A DNA stretch of 64,000 nucleotides from Streptomyces asiaticus. GTDB lineage: Bacteria; Actinomycetota; Actinomycetes; Streptomycetales; Streptomycetaceae. The notes beneath the pieces were generated by a model. It was not told the origin of the DNA. It made no database searches and saw nothing but the letters and a program-made list of their open reading frames with translations. The position numbers and the translations under genes were made by a program. Positions 8,633 to 16,788 of this stretch are shown here, one piece after another (position 1 is the stretch's first letter; each line of letters starts with the position of its first letter). The stretch covers positions 3,844,001-3,908,000 of the forward strand of contig NZ_JAGSHX010000006.1 in the NCBI RefSeq assembly GCF_018138715.1. Reading direction: 5' to 3'.

Positions 8633-9994
8633 TCACAGCTCCCCCATCCGCCGGATGACGGGAGCCACGCGCTGGACGCCATGGCGATAGGCGCCGCGGG
8701 CCGCTTCCCGCATCGTGTTGCGCACCACCCGCCGCAACGCGGAGACCTGCGCCTCGTTCTCGGCGGAGGCCCCGGGGCGTGGTGAGCCGTCCGGCTCGAA
8801 GCCGTACCGGGCGAGTCGGCCGGGCAGATAGCCGGGTGCGGTGACGGGGGTGTAGAAGGGGTCCAGCGGCGGCAGGGCCGGTGCGGCGGCCAGCTCGGCC
8901 ACCCGCTCCCGCGCGGCGTCGAACCAGGTCTCGTACGGCCCGTCGGCGGCCACGCCCTGGCGGCTGAGCCACTCGGCGTCCGGCTCGGGCAGGTGCCCGG
9001 CGTCCAGCTGGTCCCAGGAGGCCAGACAGCCGGAGCCGAGGAAGTGGTGGTTGCCGAGCGTCTCCCGCACCCCGAGGTCGGTGAGCACGGCGGTCGGTAT
9101 GGAGCGGTGCAGCGACTCCAGGGCGGCCGTGGAGCTGACCGTGACCAGCAGGTCCGCGGTGTCCAGGACCTCGCCCATGTTGCCGTAGGCGAGCCGGAAG
9201 TTCGCGGGCAGATCGTCGCCGAACTTCGCGATCAGCTTCTGGTAGGGAAGCTCCTCGATGTGGGTGGTGTGCTCGCCCGGCTTGGAGCGCAGCTTGACCA
9301 CGACCTCGCGGTCCGGGTGGCGGCGCGCGTGCTCCACCGCGCGGCGCAGCAGATAGGTGCGGTCGGCGCGGTTGTCCGGGACGGACGGCTGGACGGCGAA
9401 GACGACCGTGCCGCCGGGGTACTCCCGGCCCAGCCGCGCCTTCTCGTCGTAGCGGTCGCCGCCGAGGAAGGGCAGCGCGCACTCCACGACGCTCTCCGCG
9501 TCGGCGCCGACGCCCTTGTAGACGTCACGGAAGCGCTCGGCGTCATGGCGCGAGTTGGCCAGCACCACATCGGCGCCGTGGCGCAGCAGCAGCCCGTCGG
9601 CCAGCTTCTCGTAGACGACCCCGACATAGCCGGTGACGACCACGGGGCGGCGTTCGGCGCCCTCCCAGGCGTGGCGCAGTCCGTGCAGCATGGCCTGGAC
9701 GGCGCCGCCGACCAGGGAGAGGACGATCACGTCATAGCGCTCACGGTCCATCGCCCGGACGAATTCCACGCCCGTGACCTCGCGCATCGCGTCGGCGCGC
9801 ACCCCGACCTCGGTGAGCTGCCGGGCGGTCGGCGTGGCGCGGCCGCGCAGCAGGAAGCCGTCGAGGCGGCGCTCCGAGGCTGAATCCGACCCATCCGGTA
9901 CGAGGCGATGCGCGGTGAGCGCGCCCCATTTCCACCGGGTGTCGGAGTCGGCGAGCACGGCGACTCGCACAGGGGATTTGGTACGTGAGGACAC
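8633..9994 (-). CDS. DUF6716-like putative glycosyltransferase of the glycopolymer locus
   Basis: Function not proven. The 453-aa protein has two Rossmann-like halves: VRVAVLADSDTRWKWGALTA and YDVIVLSLVGGAVQAMLHGLRHAW in the first, then FAVQPSVPDNRADRTYLLRRAV, REVVVKLRSKPGE and LLVTVSSTAALESLHRSIPTAVLTDLGV. That order, with the SSTA motif, suggests a GT-B fold related to CDP-glycerol/polysialyl transferases. No signal peptide or membrane segment, so cytoplasmic. GTG at 9994 is chosen because the frame upstream reads through poor sequence to a TTG; no strong ribosome binding site is seen. First gene of the minus-strand arm; about 190 bp separate it from the divergent GT2 gene. Confidence 0.75.
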   Translation of the reverse strand: MSSRTKSPVRVAVLADSDTRWKWGALTAHRLVPDGSDSASERRLDGFLLRGRATPTARQLTEVGVRADAMREVTGVEFVRAMDRERYDVIVLSLVGGAVQAMLHGLRHAWEGAERRPVVVTGYVGVVYEKLADGLLLRHGADVVLANSRHDAERFRDVYKGVGADAESVVECALPFLGGDRYDEKARLGREYPGGTVVFAVQPSVPDNRADRTYLLRRAVEHARRHPDREVVVKLRSKPGEHTTHIEELPYQKLIAKFGDDLPANFRLAYGNMGEVLDTADLLVTVSSTAALESLHRSIPTAVLTDLGVRETLGNHHFLGSGCLASWDQLDAGHLPEPDAEWLSRQGVAADGPYETWFDAARERVAELAAAPALPPLDPFYTPVTAPGYLPGRLARYGFEPDGSPRPGASAENEAQVSALRRVVRNTMREAARGAYRHGVQRVAPVIRRMGEL

Positions 9995-10181
9995 GTTGGA
10001 GACGCTAGGAAGCGTTGTCGATTCACGGCCCAACGCAAGAGCAACAAAGGGTTAACAGAACGTCGACGATTGGAGAATCGGCTGGCTGGAGCGGCGGGTT
10101 AACCGTTCCGACGTCTTTCGTTCACCTTTACGTACACCCTAGGTCAAGACGAATGCCGACCGGCGACCTAGCGTCACCCGC

Positions 10182-11159
10182 GTGGTTAAGCTCTCCGTCA
10201 TCGTGCCGTTCTACAACGTGCAGACCTATGCCCCCGACACGCTCAGAAGTCTGCGCGCGAACGCGCGCGAGGACTTCGAATTCATTCTCGTCGACGACTG
10301 TGCCACCGACGGGACGCCGGAGATCCTGGAGCGGGCAGAACGCGACCTTCCGGGGGCCGTCTACGTACGGCATGAGAAGAACGGTGGGCTGGCCACCGCG
10401 CGGAACACCGGCCTGGACAACGCCACGGGGGAGTACATCGCCTTCCTCGACGGCGACGACTGGCTGGCCCCCGGCTACTACGCCCAGCTGCTCGCGGCGA
10501 TCGAGGACTTGGGGTGCGACTTCGTCCGCACCGACCATGTCCAGTGCACCGCCCGGGCGCGCTCCATCACCCGGGTGCCGCACGGCCGCCGCAATGAGGT
10601 GATGAACCCTCGGGACGTGATCCTCCCGGCCGACCGCTCCACCTCCGTCGACTACCCCTACGCCTGGGCGGGCATGTACCACCGCCGCCTGGTCGACGAG
10701 GGGCTGCTGCACTTCACCCACGGGCTGCGCACCGCAGAGGACCGGCCCTGGATCTGGCGGCTGCACCGCGAGGCCCGCAGCTTCGCCGTCCTCGGCCTGG
10801 CCGGGGTGTTCTACCGGCGCGGGGTCTCCTCCTCGCTCACCCAGATCGGCGATGTGCGGCAGCTGGACTTCATTCGCGCATTCGACCAGGTGATCGAGGA
10901 AACCGCGCGGGACCGCGACGCCGACGCCCTGCTGCCGAAGGCCGTCCGCACCTATTGCGCGATCATTTCCCACCACCTCGGCAACATCGAGAGATTCGAA
11001 CCACAAGTGGCACGCAAACTCCGTTCCATGTCGGCGGCGGCGATGAAACGCATGCCCCAGGACGTATTGAAGGACGCACTGGATTCCATGGACTACGAGC
11101 GCGCCGCACGACTGCGGCGAGTCAAGCGCCGGTCCGCGGGGGCGGAGGTGGCGGCCTGA
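10182..11159 (+). CDS. Family 2 glycosyltransferase
   Basis: Nucleotide-sugar-dependent transferase, GT-A fold, likely adding a sugar to the wall polymer or its linkage unit. It opens VVKLSVIVPFYNVQTYAPDTLRSL, then FILVDDCATDGTPEIL, KNGGLATARNTGLDNATGEYIAFLDGDDWLAPGYY (DxD-type metal site) and TAEDRPWIWRLH (acidic catalytic segment). Length 325 aa. The GTG is preceded by TAGCGT with a 7-nt gap and no Shine-Dalgarno, which suggests a leaderless transcript. Its stop overlaps the next start (TGATG). Start of the plus-strand arm, divergent from the neuAB arm. Confidence 0.92.
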   Translation: MVKLSVIVPFYNVQTYAPDTLRSLRANAREDFEFILVDDCATDGTPEILERAERDLPGAVYVRHEKNGGLATARNTGLDNATGEYIAFLDGDDWLAPGYYAQLLAAIEDLGCDFVRTDHVQCTARARSITRVPHGRRNEVMNPRDVILPADRSTSVDYPYAWAGMYHRRLVDEGLLHFTHGLRTAEDRPWIWRLHREARSFAVLGLAGVFYRRGVSSSLTQIGDVRQLDFIRAFDQVIEETARDRDADALLPKAVRTYCAIISHHLGNIERFEPQVARKLRSMSAAAMKRMPQDVLKDALDSMDYERAARLRRVKRRSAGAEVAA

Positions 11160-12568
11160 TGTCCGCCTACAAGCCCCTGGCGGAGCGCAAGCGCACCCAG
11201 ATCTTCCTCGCCTCGACCCTCTACGGGGCGGCGACCCTCGCGGCCGCGATCGACGCGGGCAGCGTCGGCCCGGCCGACCGCCGGCTGCTGCTGATCAGCA
11301 ACAACGCCGCGACACCGGAGACCACCCCGCCGGTGGACGAGATGCCCGGCTTCGAGCGACTGCGCGGCCGCTTCGACCGGGTGCTGTCCTGGAACGAGAC
11401 GATCTCGCCGTTCCACCCCGGCGGCTGGGCCCCGCGCGTCGACGACGCCCCGCTGTGGGAGCGCCATCTGCGGCTGCTGTGGAACCTCGGCGACGACAAG
11501 ATCGAGCTGATCCTGGAGTCCATCCAGGTCAACCCGGCGATGGCGGTCGCCAATGTGTTCCAGGGCGCGCCCATCGACGTCTACGCGGACGGGCTGATGA
11601 GCTACGGCCCGACCCGCAACAAGCTGGACCCGCTGATCGGCACCCGGATCCGCCGACTGCTCCACCTCGACCTGGTGCCCGGGCTGCGGCCGCTGCTGCT
11701 GACCGAGTTCGGCGTCGAGCCGGAGATCCTGCCGACCGAGGTGTTCACCAAGGTGCTCAGCGAGGTGGCCGAGGCCGCCCCGCGCAGCGTCGCCTCCGCC
11801 AGCGAGCGGATCGCGGTCGGCAACGGCCCGGCGCTGCTGCTCGGCCAGTACCTGTCCGCGCTGGACATCCTCTCCCCGCAGGAGGAGGAAGAGCTGCATC
11901 TGCGGATGCTGCGCGGCGCCGTGGCGCTGGGCCATCGCACCGTCGTCTTCAAGCCGCACCCCACCGCCCCGGCCCGCTGGTCGCGGATGCTGGAGAAGAA
12001 GGCCGCCGAGCTGGGCGCGGAGCTGACCGTCATGGACACCCCGGTCCTCGCCGAGGTGCTGTACCAGCGGATGAGCCCGGCCCTGGTCATCGGCTGCTTC
12101 TCCACCGCGCTGCTCACCGCCGACGTCTTCTACGGGCTGCCGGTGGCCCGGATCGGCACCGACACGCTGCTGGAGCGGCTCACCCCGTACCAGAACAGCA
12201 ACCGCGTGCCGGTGACGATCGTGGACGCGCTGCTGCCCGACCTCGAGAACCACAAGGCGGTGGCCGCCGCCCAGCCGGTGGACGAGCGGGCGGGCAAGCG
12301 GCTGACCGGGCTGGTCACCGCGGTCGGCTTCTGCATGCAGGCCAAGATCTACCCGGATCTGCGGCCCGCGGCCGAGCGCTATCTGGCCGCCCACCTGGAC
12401 AACAACACCTGGCGCTACTTCAAGAAGCGCCGGCTGACCGCGCTCGCCCTGCCCGGGGCGGTGCCCTCGCAGCTGGCGTTCATCCCGCGCAATGAGACGG
12501 TGCGCAGGGTGGCGCGCCGGGCCCGGGCCCTGAAGCGGGCCGCCCTCAAGCGGACGGTCACCGGATGA
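11159..12568 (+). CDS. Polysialyltransferase-like glycosyltransferase
   Basis: Predicted to polymerise or cap the nonulosonic acid chain from a CMP-activated donor. The 469-aa protein contains the two hallmark motifs of bacterial polysialyltransferases: an acidic-Gly motif in IDVYADGLMSYGPTRNK and an HP motif in VVFKPHPTAPARW, plus ALVIGCFSTALLTADVFYGLP, the Ser/Thr motif region. ATG at 11159 overlaps the GT2 stop by one nt and is preceded by GGAGGTG, so the genes are co-translated; its own TGA overlaps the acyltransferase ATG by 4 nt. The basic C-terminus (RRVARRARALKRAALKR) may contact the membrane. Family good; polymer inferred from NeuA/NeuB. Confidence 0.85.
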   Translation: MSAYKPLAERKRTQIFLASTLYGAATLAAAIDAGSVGPADRRLLLISNNAATPETTPPVDEMPGFERLRGRFDRVLSWNETISPFHPGGWAPRVDDAPLWERHLRLLWNLGDDKIELILESIQVNPAMAVANVFQGAPIDVYADGLMSYGPTRNKLDPLIGTRIRRLLHLDLVPGLRPLLLTEFGVEPEILPTEVFTKVLSEVAEAAPRSVASASERIAVGNGPALLLGQYLSALDILSPQEEEELHLRMLRGAVALGHRTVVFKPHPTAPARWSRMLEKKAAELGAELTVMDTPVLAEVLYQRMSPALVIGCFSTALLTADVFYGLPVARIGTDTLLERLTPYQNSNRVPVTIVDALLPDLENHKAVAAAQPVDERAGKRLTGLVTAVGFCMQAKIYPDLRPAAERYLAAHLDNNTWRYFKKRRLTALALPGAVPSQLAFIPRNETVRRVARRARALKRAALKRTVTG

Positions 12569-13890
12569 GCGCGCCGCCGACCCCCGACGCCGGGCCGATA
12601 TCCCACGCGGACGCCGGACCGATATCCGGCTCGGACGCCGGGCCGATATCGGACCCGGACGCAGGACCGATATCCGGCTCGGACGCAGGACCGATATCGG
12701 ACCCGGACGCAGGACCGATATCCAACGCGGCGGCGACGGCTCCCACGCCGACGCCGCCGCGCGCCCCCGACATGGCCCTGGAGCGATCCGCCGAACGCAC
12801 CGCCAAGGCGGCAGCGCGCGGCGGAGGCCGTCCTCAGGTGCGGCTGCGGGCGCTGGACGGGCTGCGCCTGCTCGCCGCGCTCATGGTGGCCGCGTACCAC
12901 TACGGCGGCCGCGACGGTGAGATAACCCGGGCGTGGGGCTCCTCGCCCCGCGCCCAGTTCCCCACCCTCTCCAGCTACTTCGCCTACGGCTGTCTGGGCG
13001 TCCAGATCTTCTTCGTCATCAGCGGCTTCGTCATCTGCATGAGCGGATGGGGACGGCCGCTGCGCTCGTTCTTCGCCTCCCGCGTCTCCCGCCTCTACCC
13101 CGCCTACTGGGTCGCGATCATCCTGGTGACCGGCGTCTTCGCGCTGCCCTGGGTCGCCTACAAGGCGGTGTCGCCCAGCGACGCGCTGGTCAACCTCACC
13201 ATGCTCCAGCAGCCGCTCGGCGTGGACCGGGTGCTGGGCGTGTGCTGGACGCTCTGGGCGGAGCTGCGCTTCTACGCCCTCTTCGCGCTGTTCGTGGTGC
13301 TCCCGGGCGCGACCCGGCACCGCGTGGTGCTCTTCTGCGCCGTCTGGACGCTGGGCTCTGCGTTCGCCGAGGCGTCGGGCCTGCCGCTGCTGAACGTGGT
13401 CCTGATGCCGGAGTACTCCTCGTACTTCATCGGCGGCATGGGCATCTATCTGCTCCACCGCTTCGGCCATGACGCCCTGGCCTGGGGCATCATCGGAATC
13501 AGCTTCCTGATCGGCCAGCACTACGCGATCCGTGAGCTGTGGCATCCGGCCAACATCGACGCCTTCTCCTACCGGTCGGCCACCGGCATCATCGCCGTGG
13601 TCGCCTTCGGCTATGTGGCGGTCACGCTGATCGCGCTGGGCAAGCTGAACTGGGCCAACTGGCGCTGGCTGACCGTGGCGGGCGCCCTGACCTACCCGTT
13701 CTACCTGGTCCATGAGCATCTGGGCTGGGTGGTCGTCTGGGTGCTCCACCAGAAGCTGGGCATCCCCTCCTACGGGACGTTCGCGCTGACGGTGCTGGTG
13801 ATGCTGGGCCTCGCCTGGCTGCTGTACCGGTTTATCGAGCAGCGGTTCACGCCGATGATCAAGCGCTCGCTGAGTACGGCCCGGCTGTAG
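12565..13890 (+). CDS. Acyltransferase family 3 membrane protein with octapeptide-repeat N-terminus
   Basis: Integral membrane O-acyltransferase (OafA/YrhL group) probably decorating the wall polymer with acetyl or a similar group. After a ~90-residue hydrophilic N-terminus come VRLRALDGLRLLAALMVAAYHYGG (conserved His and Arg region), CLGVQIFFVISGFVICMSG and SRVSRLYPAYWVAIIL, then about nine more hydrophobic segments to FIEQRFTPMIKR. The N-terminus contains six octads of the form DAGPISxx (residues 8-55) encoded by 24-bp repeats. Its ATG overlaps the upstream TGA by 4 nt. A hairpin follows 22 nt after the stop, so this is the last gene of the arm. Confidence 0.9.
   Translation: MSAPPTPDAGPISHADAGPISGSDAGPISDPDAGPISGSDAGPISDPDAGPISNAAATAPTPTPPRAPDMALERSAERTAKAAARGGGRPQVRLRALDGLRLLAALMVAAYHYGGRDGEITRAWGSSPRAQFPTLSSYFAYGCLGVQIFFVISGFVICMSGWGRPLRSFFASRVSRLYPAYWVAIILVTGVFALPWVAYKAVSPSDALVNLTMLQQPLGVDRVLGVCWTLWAELRFYALFALFVVLPGATRHRVVLFCAVWTLGSAFAEASGLPLLNVVLMPEYSSYFIGGMGIYLLHRFGHDALAWGIIGISFLIGQHYAIRELWHPANIDAFSYRSATGIIAVVAFGYVAVTLIALGKLNWANWRWLTVAGALTYPFYLVHEHLGWVVVWVLHQKLGIPSYGTFALTVLVMLGLAWLLYRFIEQRFTPMIKRSLSTARL
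12586..12729 (+). repeat. Six-copy 24-bp in-frame tandem repeat (DAGPISxx)
   Basis: Units start at 12586, 12610, 12634, 12658, 12682 and 12706. All contain GACGC, then GGRCCGATATC, followed by a variable 6-7 nt (second, fourth and third, fifth units match, an alternating pattern). Each unit encodes Ile with ATA, one of the rarest codons in Streptomyces, which otherwise hardly appears in this window. The alternating variants suggest duplication of a two-unit block. Confidence 0.95.
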
Positions 13891-13912
13891 GGGTTCGCGC
13901 TCTCAGCGCTCC

Positions 13913-13948
13913 AGGGCTCCCCCGCTGTCCCGCGGCGAGGGGAGCCCT
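13913..13948. terminator. Bidirectional terminator hairpin between convergent genes
   Basis: Perfect 10-bp arms AGGGCTCCCC (13913-13922) and GGGGAGCCCT (13939-13948) with a GC-rich 16-nt loop. The right arm overlaps the TAG of the convergent phosphotransferase (complement of 13947-13949), and the left arm lies just after the acyltransferase stop, so the structure can serve both transcripts. Confidence 0.7.
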
Positions 13949-14849
13949 AGGCGTTTCTTTGGCACAGCACCTGGTCGATGACATGGCGTGCGTTGGCCGC
14001 CATCGCCGGGTTCGTCTCGCGGTAGTACGGGAGCTGGATGAGCGCCATGCTCAGGGCCCAGCCCCGGCCCCGCGCCCAGGTGGCGTCGTCCACGCCGAGC
14101 GCGGCGCGGAAGTCCTTCCGTACCGACGCCGGGAGCAGGTTCCAGGCCGGGATCAGATCGCAGGCGGGGTCGCCCACCCCGGCGGTCCCGAAGTCGATCA
14201 CCGCGCTCAGCCGACCGTCCGCGACCAGCAGATTGCCCGGCATCAGATCCGAGTGCACCCACACCGGCGGCCCGTCCCAGCCGGGCGCCGCCAGCGCCTC
14301 CTCCCACGCCGCGGTGGCCGCGTCGGTGTCGATCGCGCCCGCTGATCCGCGCAACAGGCCGATCGCGGTACGGGTCTCCTCGTCCACCTCCCGCAGCGGT
14401 CCGCCCCGGTACGCGGGCGGCCCGTCCGCGGGCTCGATCCGGCGCAGCGCGACGATGAACTCCGCGAGGTCGGCGGCGAGTGCTCCGGGCCGGGCGACCC
14501 GCCCCTCCCGGGGGTTCTCCCCGTCGAGCCAGCGGTGCACGGTCCACGGCCAGGGGAAGCCGTCGCCCGGCGCGCCCCTGCCGAGCACCGCGGGGATGGG
14601 GACCGGCAGCGCGGGGGCGAGCCGGGGCAGCCAGTGGTGCTCCCGCTCCACGTCCCCGGCGCCGCCCGCGATCCTCGGCAGCCGTACGGCGAGGTCGTCG
14701 CCGAGCCGGAACAGGGCGTTGACGGTGCCGGACGAGGCGAACCGTTCGATGGGCAGCCCCGCCCACCGGGGGAACTGCGCGGCGAGCAGCCGCCGTACGA
14801 GAGCCGCGTCGATGGGCCGTTCGCCGGCGTGCATCGTGCTCGCGCTCAT
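13947..14849 (-). CDS. Aminoglycoside phosphotransferase (APH) family protein
   Basis: Kinase-like fold enzyme. Motifs: ASSGTVNALFRLGDDLAVRLPRI (nucleotide-binding part), VWVHSDLMPGNLLVADGRLSAVIDFGTAGVGDPACDLIPAW (Brenner HxDxxxxN and DFG-like segments). Length 300 aa. The ATG at 14849 is chosen because AGGAGG lies 6 nt upstream; the GTG two codons earlier lies within the spacer. Actual substrate unknown: this family includes antibiotic kinases, but also choline, fructosamine and other kinases, and nothing nearby indicates resistance. A single gene, convergent with the acyltransferase. Confidence 0.9.
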   Translation of the reverse strand: MSASTMHAGERPIDAALVRRLLAAQFPRWAGLPIERFASSGTVNALFRLGDDLAVRLPRIAGGAGDVEREHHWLPRLAPALPVPIPAVLGRGAPGDGFPWPWTVHRWLDGENPREGRVARPGALAADLAEFIVALRRIEPADGPPAYRGGPLREVDEETRTAIGLLRGSAGAIDTDAATAAWEEALAAPGWDGPPVWVHSDLMPGNLLVADGRLSAVIDFGTAGVGDPACDLIPAWNLLPASVRKDFRAALGVDDATWARGRGWALSMALIQLPYYRETNPAMAANARHVIDQVLCQRNA

Positions 14850-15266
14850 CGGCACCCTCCTGGGCCTCGTGAGTCGTGTCGGACACCACTACGCGTCAGG
14901 GGAGGGCTTGGCGGCAACCGAATTTGCGCTGGCGGGCGGGCGTTGGGGGTGCGCCTGGGGCGTGACGCCTGCGGCGAGCTGCTCCCCTCCCCGCCCCTTC
15001 CCTCAACTGGGGCTCCGCCCCAGACCCCAGGGGCCCAGACCCGGGGCCCAGACCCGGGGCCCGGGGCGAAGCCCCTGGAACGGGAACGGACGGGAAGCCA
15101 ATCCAGCCTCTCCGGCGTTTGAGGAGCAAGCTTGAGGGCAGAGCCCCAGGAACACCAACCCAGCCCCTCCGGCGATTGAGGAGCGGGGCCGGGGGCGGAG
15201 CCCCAGTTGCGGGAAGGGGCGGGTAGGGGAAAAACAGCCCGACACCCCCTACGGCCCCGCCCGAGC
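14850..15266. repeat. Gene-free 417-bp interval made of dispersed GC-rich repeats
   Basis: No credible gene on either strand. It contains a 30-bp direct repeat (15098-15127 and 15155-15184, three mismatches) with core CCTCCGGCG then TTGAGGAGC, and GGGGCTCCGCCCC/GGGGCGGAGCCCC inverted elements at about 15004-15018 and 15190-15204. From general knowledge, pieces like these recur in Streptomyces intergenic regions. The inverted elements can form hairpins and may terminate the minus-strand CoA-transferase gene, which ends at 15267. Confidence 0.65.
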
Positions 15267-16694
15267 TCAGAGCCAGCGCGGGTCGTCGGCGCCCAGGCGG
15301 CCGGGTGGGCGGGCCCAGTCGAGGGGGCCGGCCGGGGCGGCGATCGGCGCGCGAGCGTGGCGCAGCGCGCCCAGGTCGGAGGCGGTCTCGGCCAGCCAGA
15401 GCGCCGGGTCATGGACGGGGCCGTCCACCTCGGCGGCGGGAGCGATGCCGTGGATCAGCCAGGACGCCGTACCCGCGAGGGAGAGCCGCAGATGGCGCCC
15501 CCCGCCGATGCCATGGCGCTCAGTCAGCCCCCGCAGCACCGCCGCCGCCAGCAGATACCCGGTGCCATGGTCGAGCGCCTGGGCGGGTAGCGCCCCCGGA
15601 GGGCCGTCGCCATCGCCCTTCGCCTCGATCGCGGCGATACCGGTGGCCGCCTGGACCAGGCTGTCGAAACCACGCCGCCCGGCCCAGGGCCCGGACCAGC
15701 CCCATGCGCACAACTGGGCCACGACCAGCCCGGGGTGGCGCTCCAGCAGGGCGTCCGGGGCGAGCCCGAAGTGGTCGAGCGCACCGGGGCGGTAGCCGGT
15801 GACCACCACATCGGCGTCGGCGAGCAGCGCCTCGAAGGTCCGGCGGTCCTCGGGCGCGGCGAGGTCGAGTGCGGCGGAGCGCTTGCCGAAACCGGTGTCG
15901 GCGTGGGCGTCCGGATCCTCGGGCAGCCGGGGTGAGTCGATGCGCAGCACGTCGGCGCCGAGCAGGGCCAGGGTGCGGGTGGCCACCGGTCCGGCGATGA
16001 CCCGGGTCAGATCGAGCACGCGCACGCCGCTCGCCGACAGATCGCCGCTCGCCGACAGATCGCCGTTCGCAGGCAGGGGCGCCTCCCGGAGGCCGCGCGG
16101 GGCGGCATCCCCGACCCGCCGGGACTCGATCAACGGCAGCGCGCCCAGCGGGATCTCGCTCTCACCCGGCTCCGCCACGGCCACCGCCAAACCGCCCGCC
16201 GCGTAAACGGTCTCCTGGATCGCGCGGGCGGGGCGGGCCGCGAGCGCCACCGCGAGTTCGTCCGGCCCGCTGTCACCGGGCAGGCCCAGGGCGGTGAGCA
16301 GCCGGGCCCGGTGGTGCGGGTAGTTGGCGTGCGTACGGACCCACCCGTCGGCCGCACGCCAGAAGCCGGACAGCGGGGCGAAGTTGGTGGGCCTCCGGCC
16401 GTCGATCCGCAGGTGCCGTTCGCTGACGAACGCGGTGGCGACGGCACCCTCGTCGACCCGTACCGCCGGAACCGCCCCGCCGGAGCGCCGCGCGCCCAGT
16501 TCGGCGGCGGCCAGCGAGCAGACGCCCACGGTGGCGCGGGCCAGCTCGGCCACGGGCAGCCGGGCGGGCAGTCCGCCGCTCACCGCGCGGTACGTCACCC
16601 GCTCCAGCAGCGCGGGGTCGCCGCCGAGGGCGGCCCACGCGTGGGCGGTGGCCGCGTCCCGCGTGTCCCGTGGTGATACATCGCTCCTCGTCAT
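15267..16694 (-). CDS. CoA-transferase, CaiB/BaiF family (class III)
   Basis: Moves CoA between carboxylic acids via an enzyme-anhydride intermediate. The N-terminal third is a degenerate CaiB half (APLSGFWRAADGWVRTHANYPHHRARLL); the C-terminal two thirds carry VRVLDLTRVIAGPVATRTLALLGADVLRIDSP, FGKRSAALDLAAPEDRRTFEALLADADVVVTGYRPGALDHFGL and WSGPWAGRRGFDSLVQAATGIA, all typical. The catalytic Asp position expected after LCAWG appears altered (RRGFDS retains an Asp). A 7-residue duplication (ASGDLSASGDLSAS) encoded by a 21-bp direct repeat lies in the linker. Length 475 aa. Substrate unknown. Single gene; its start codon region shows no strong ribosome binding site. Confidence 0.88.
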   Translation of the reverse strand: MTRSDVSPRDTRDAATAHAWAALGGDPALLERVTYRAVSGGLPARLPVAELARATVGVCSLAAAELGARRSGGAVPAVRVDEGAVATAFVSERHLRIDGRRPTNFAPLSGFWRAADGWVRTHANYPHHRARLLTALGLPGDSGPDELAVALAARPARAIQETVYAAGGLAVAVAEPGESEIPLGALPLIESRRVGDAAPRGLREAPLPANGDLSASGDLSASGVRVLDLTRVIAGPVATRTLALLGADVLRIDSPRLPEDPDAHADTGFGKRSAALDLAAPEDRRTFEALLADADVVVTGYRPGALDHFGLAPDALLERHPGLVVAQLCAWGWSGPWAGRRGFDSLVQAATGIAAIEAKGDGDGPPGALPAQALDHGTGYLLAAAVLRGLTERHGIGGGRHLRLSLAGTASWLIHGIAPAAEVDGPVHDPALWLAETASDLGALRHARAPIAAPAGPLDWARPPGRLGADDPRWL

Positions 16695-16788
16695 GCGCTC
16701 ATTGTGCGCCGAGGCGCATGACGTCGAGCCCCGCCCCCTCCTCCTGGTCGGGGACGGAGAGGGCGGGCCGTGCGCAGTGGGTGGCGGG

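Noticed and set aside
7353-9482. Longer reading of the NeuA-HAD gene upstream to about 9482
   Set aside because: The extra part is an Arg-rich shadow of the DUF6716-like gene; the ATG at 8552 has AAGGAG and a normal NeuA N-terminus.
13947-14849. Antibiotic resistance gene (aminoglycoside kinase)
   Set aside because: Only family-level motifs are visible and the family is broad; no cluster context supports resistance.
13903-14889. Alternative frame covering the phosphotransferase gene
   Set aside because: Arg/Gly-rich shadow; the other frame encodes the recognisable APH kinase motifs with a proper ribosome binding site.
14890-15240. Possible small genes in the GC-rich interval after the phosphotransferase
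   Set aside because: All frames are made of repeat sequence with opposite-strand symmetry; no start signals.
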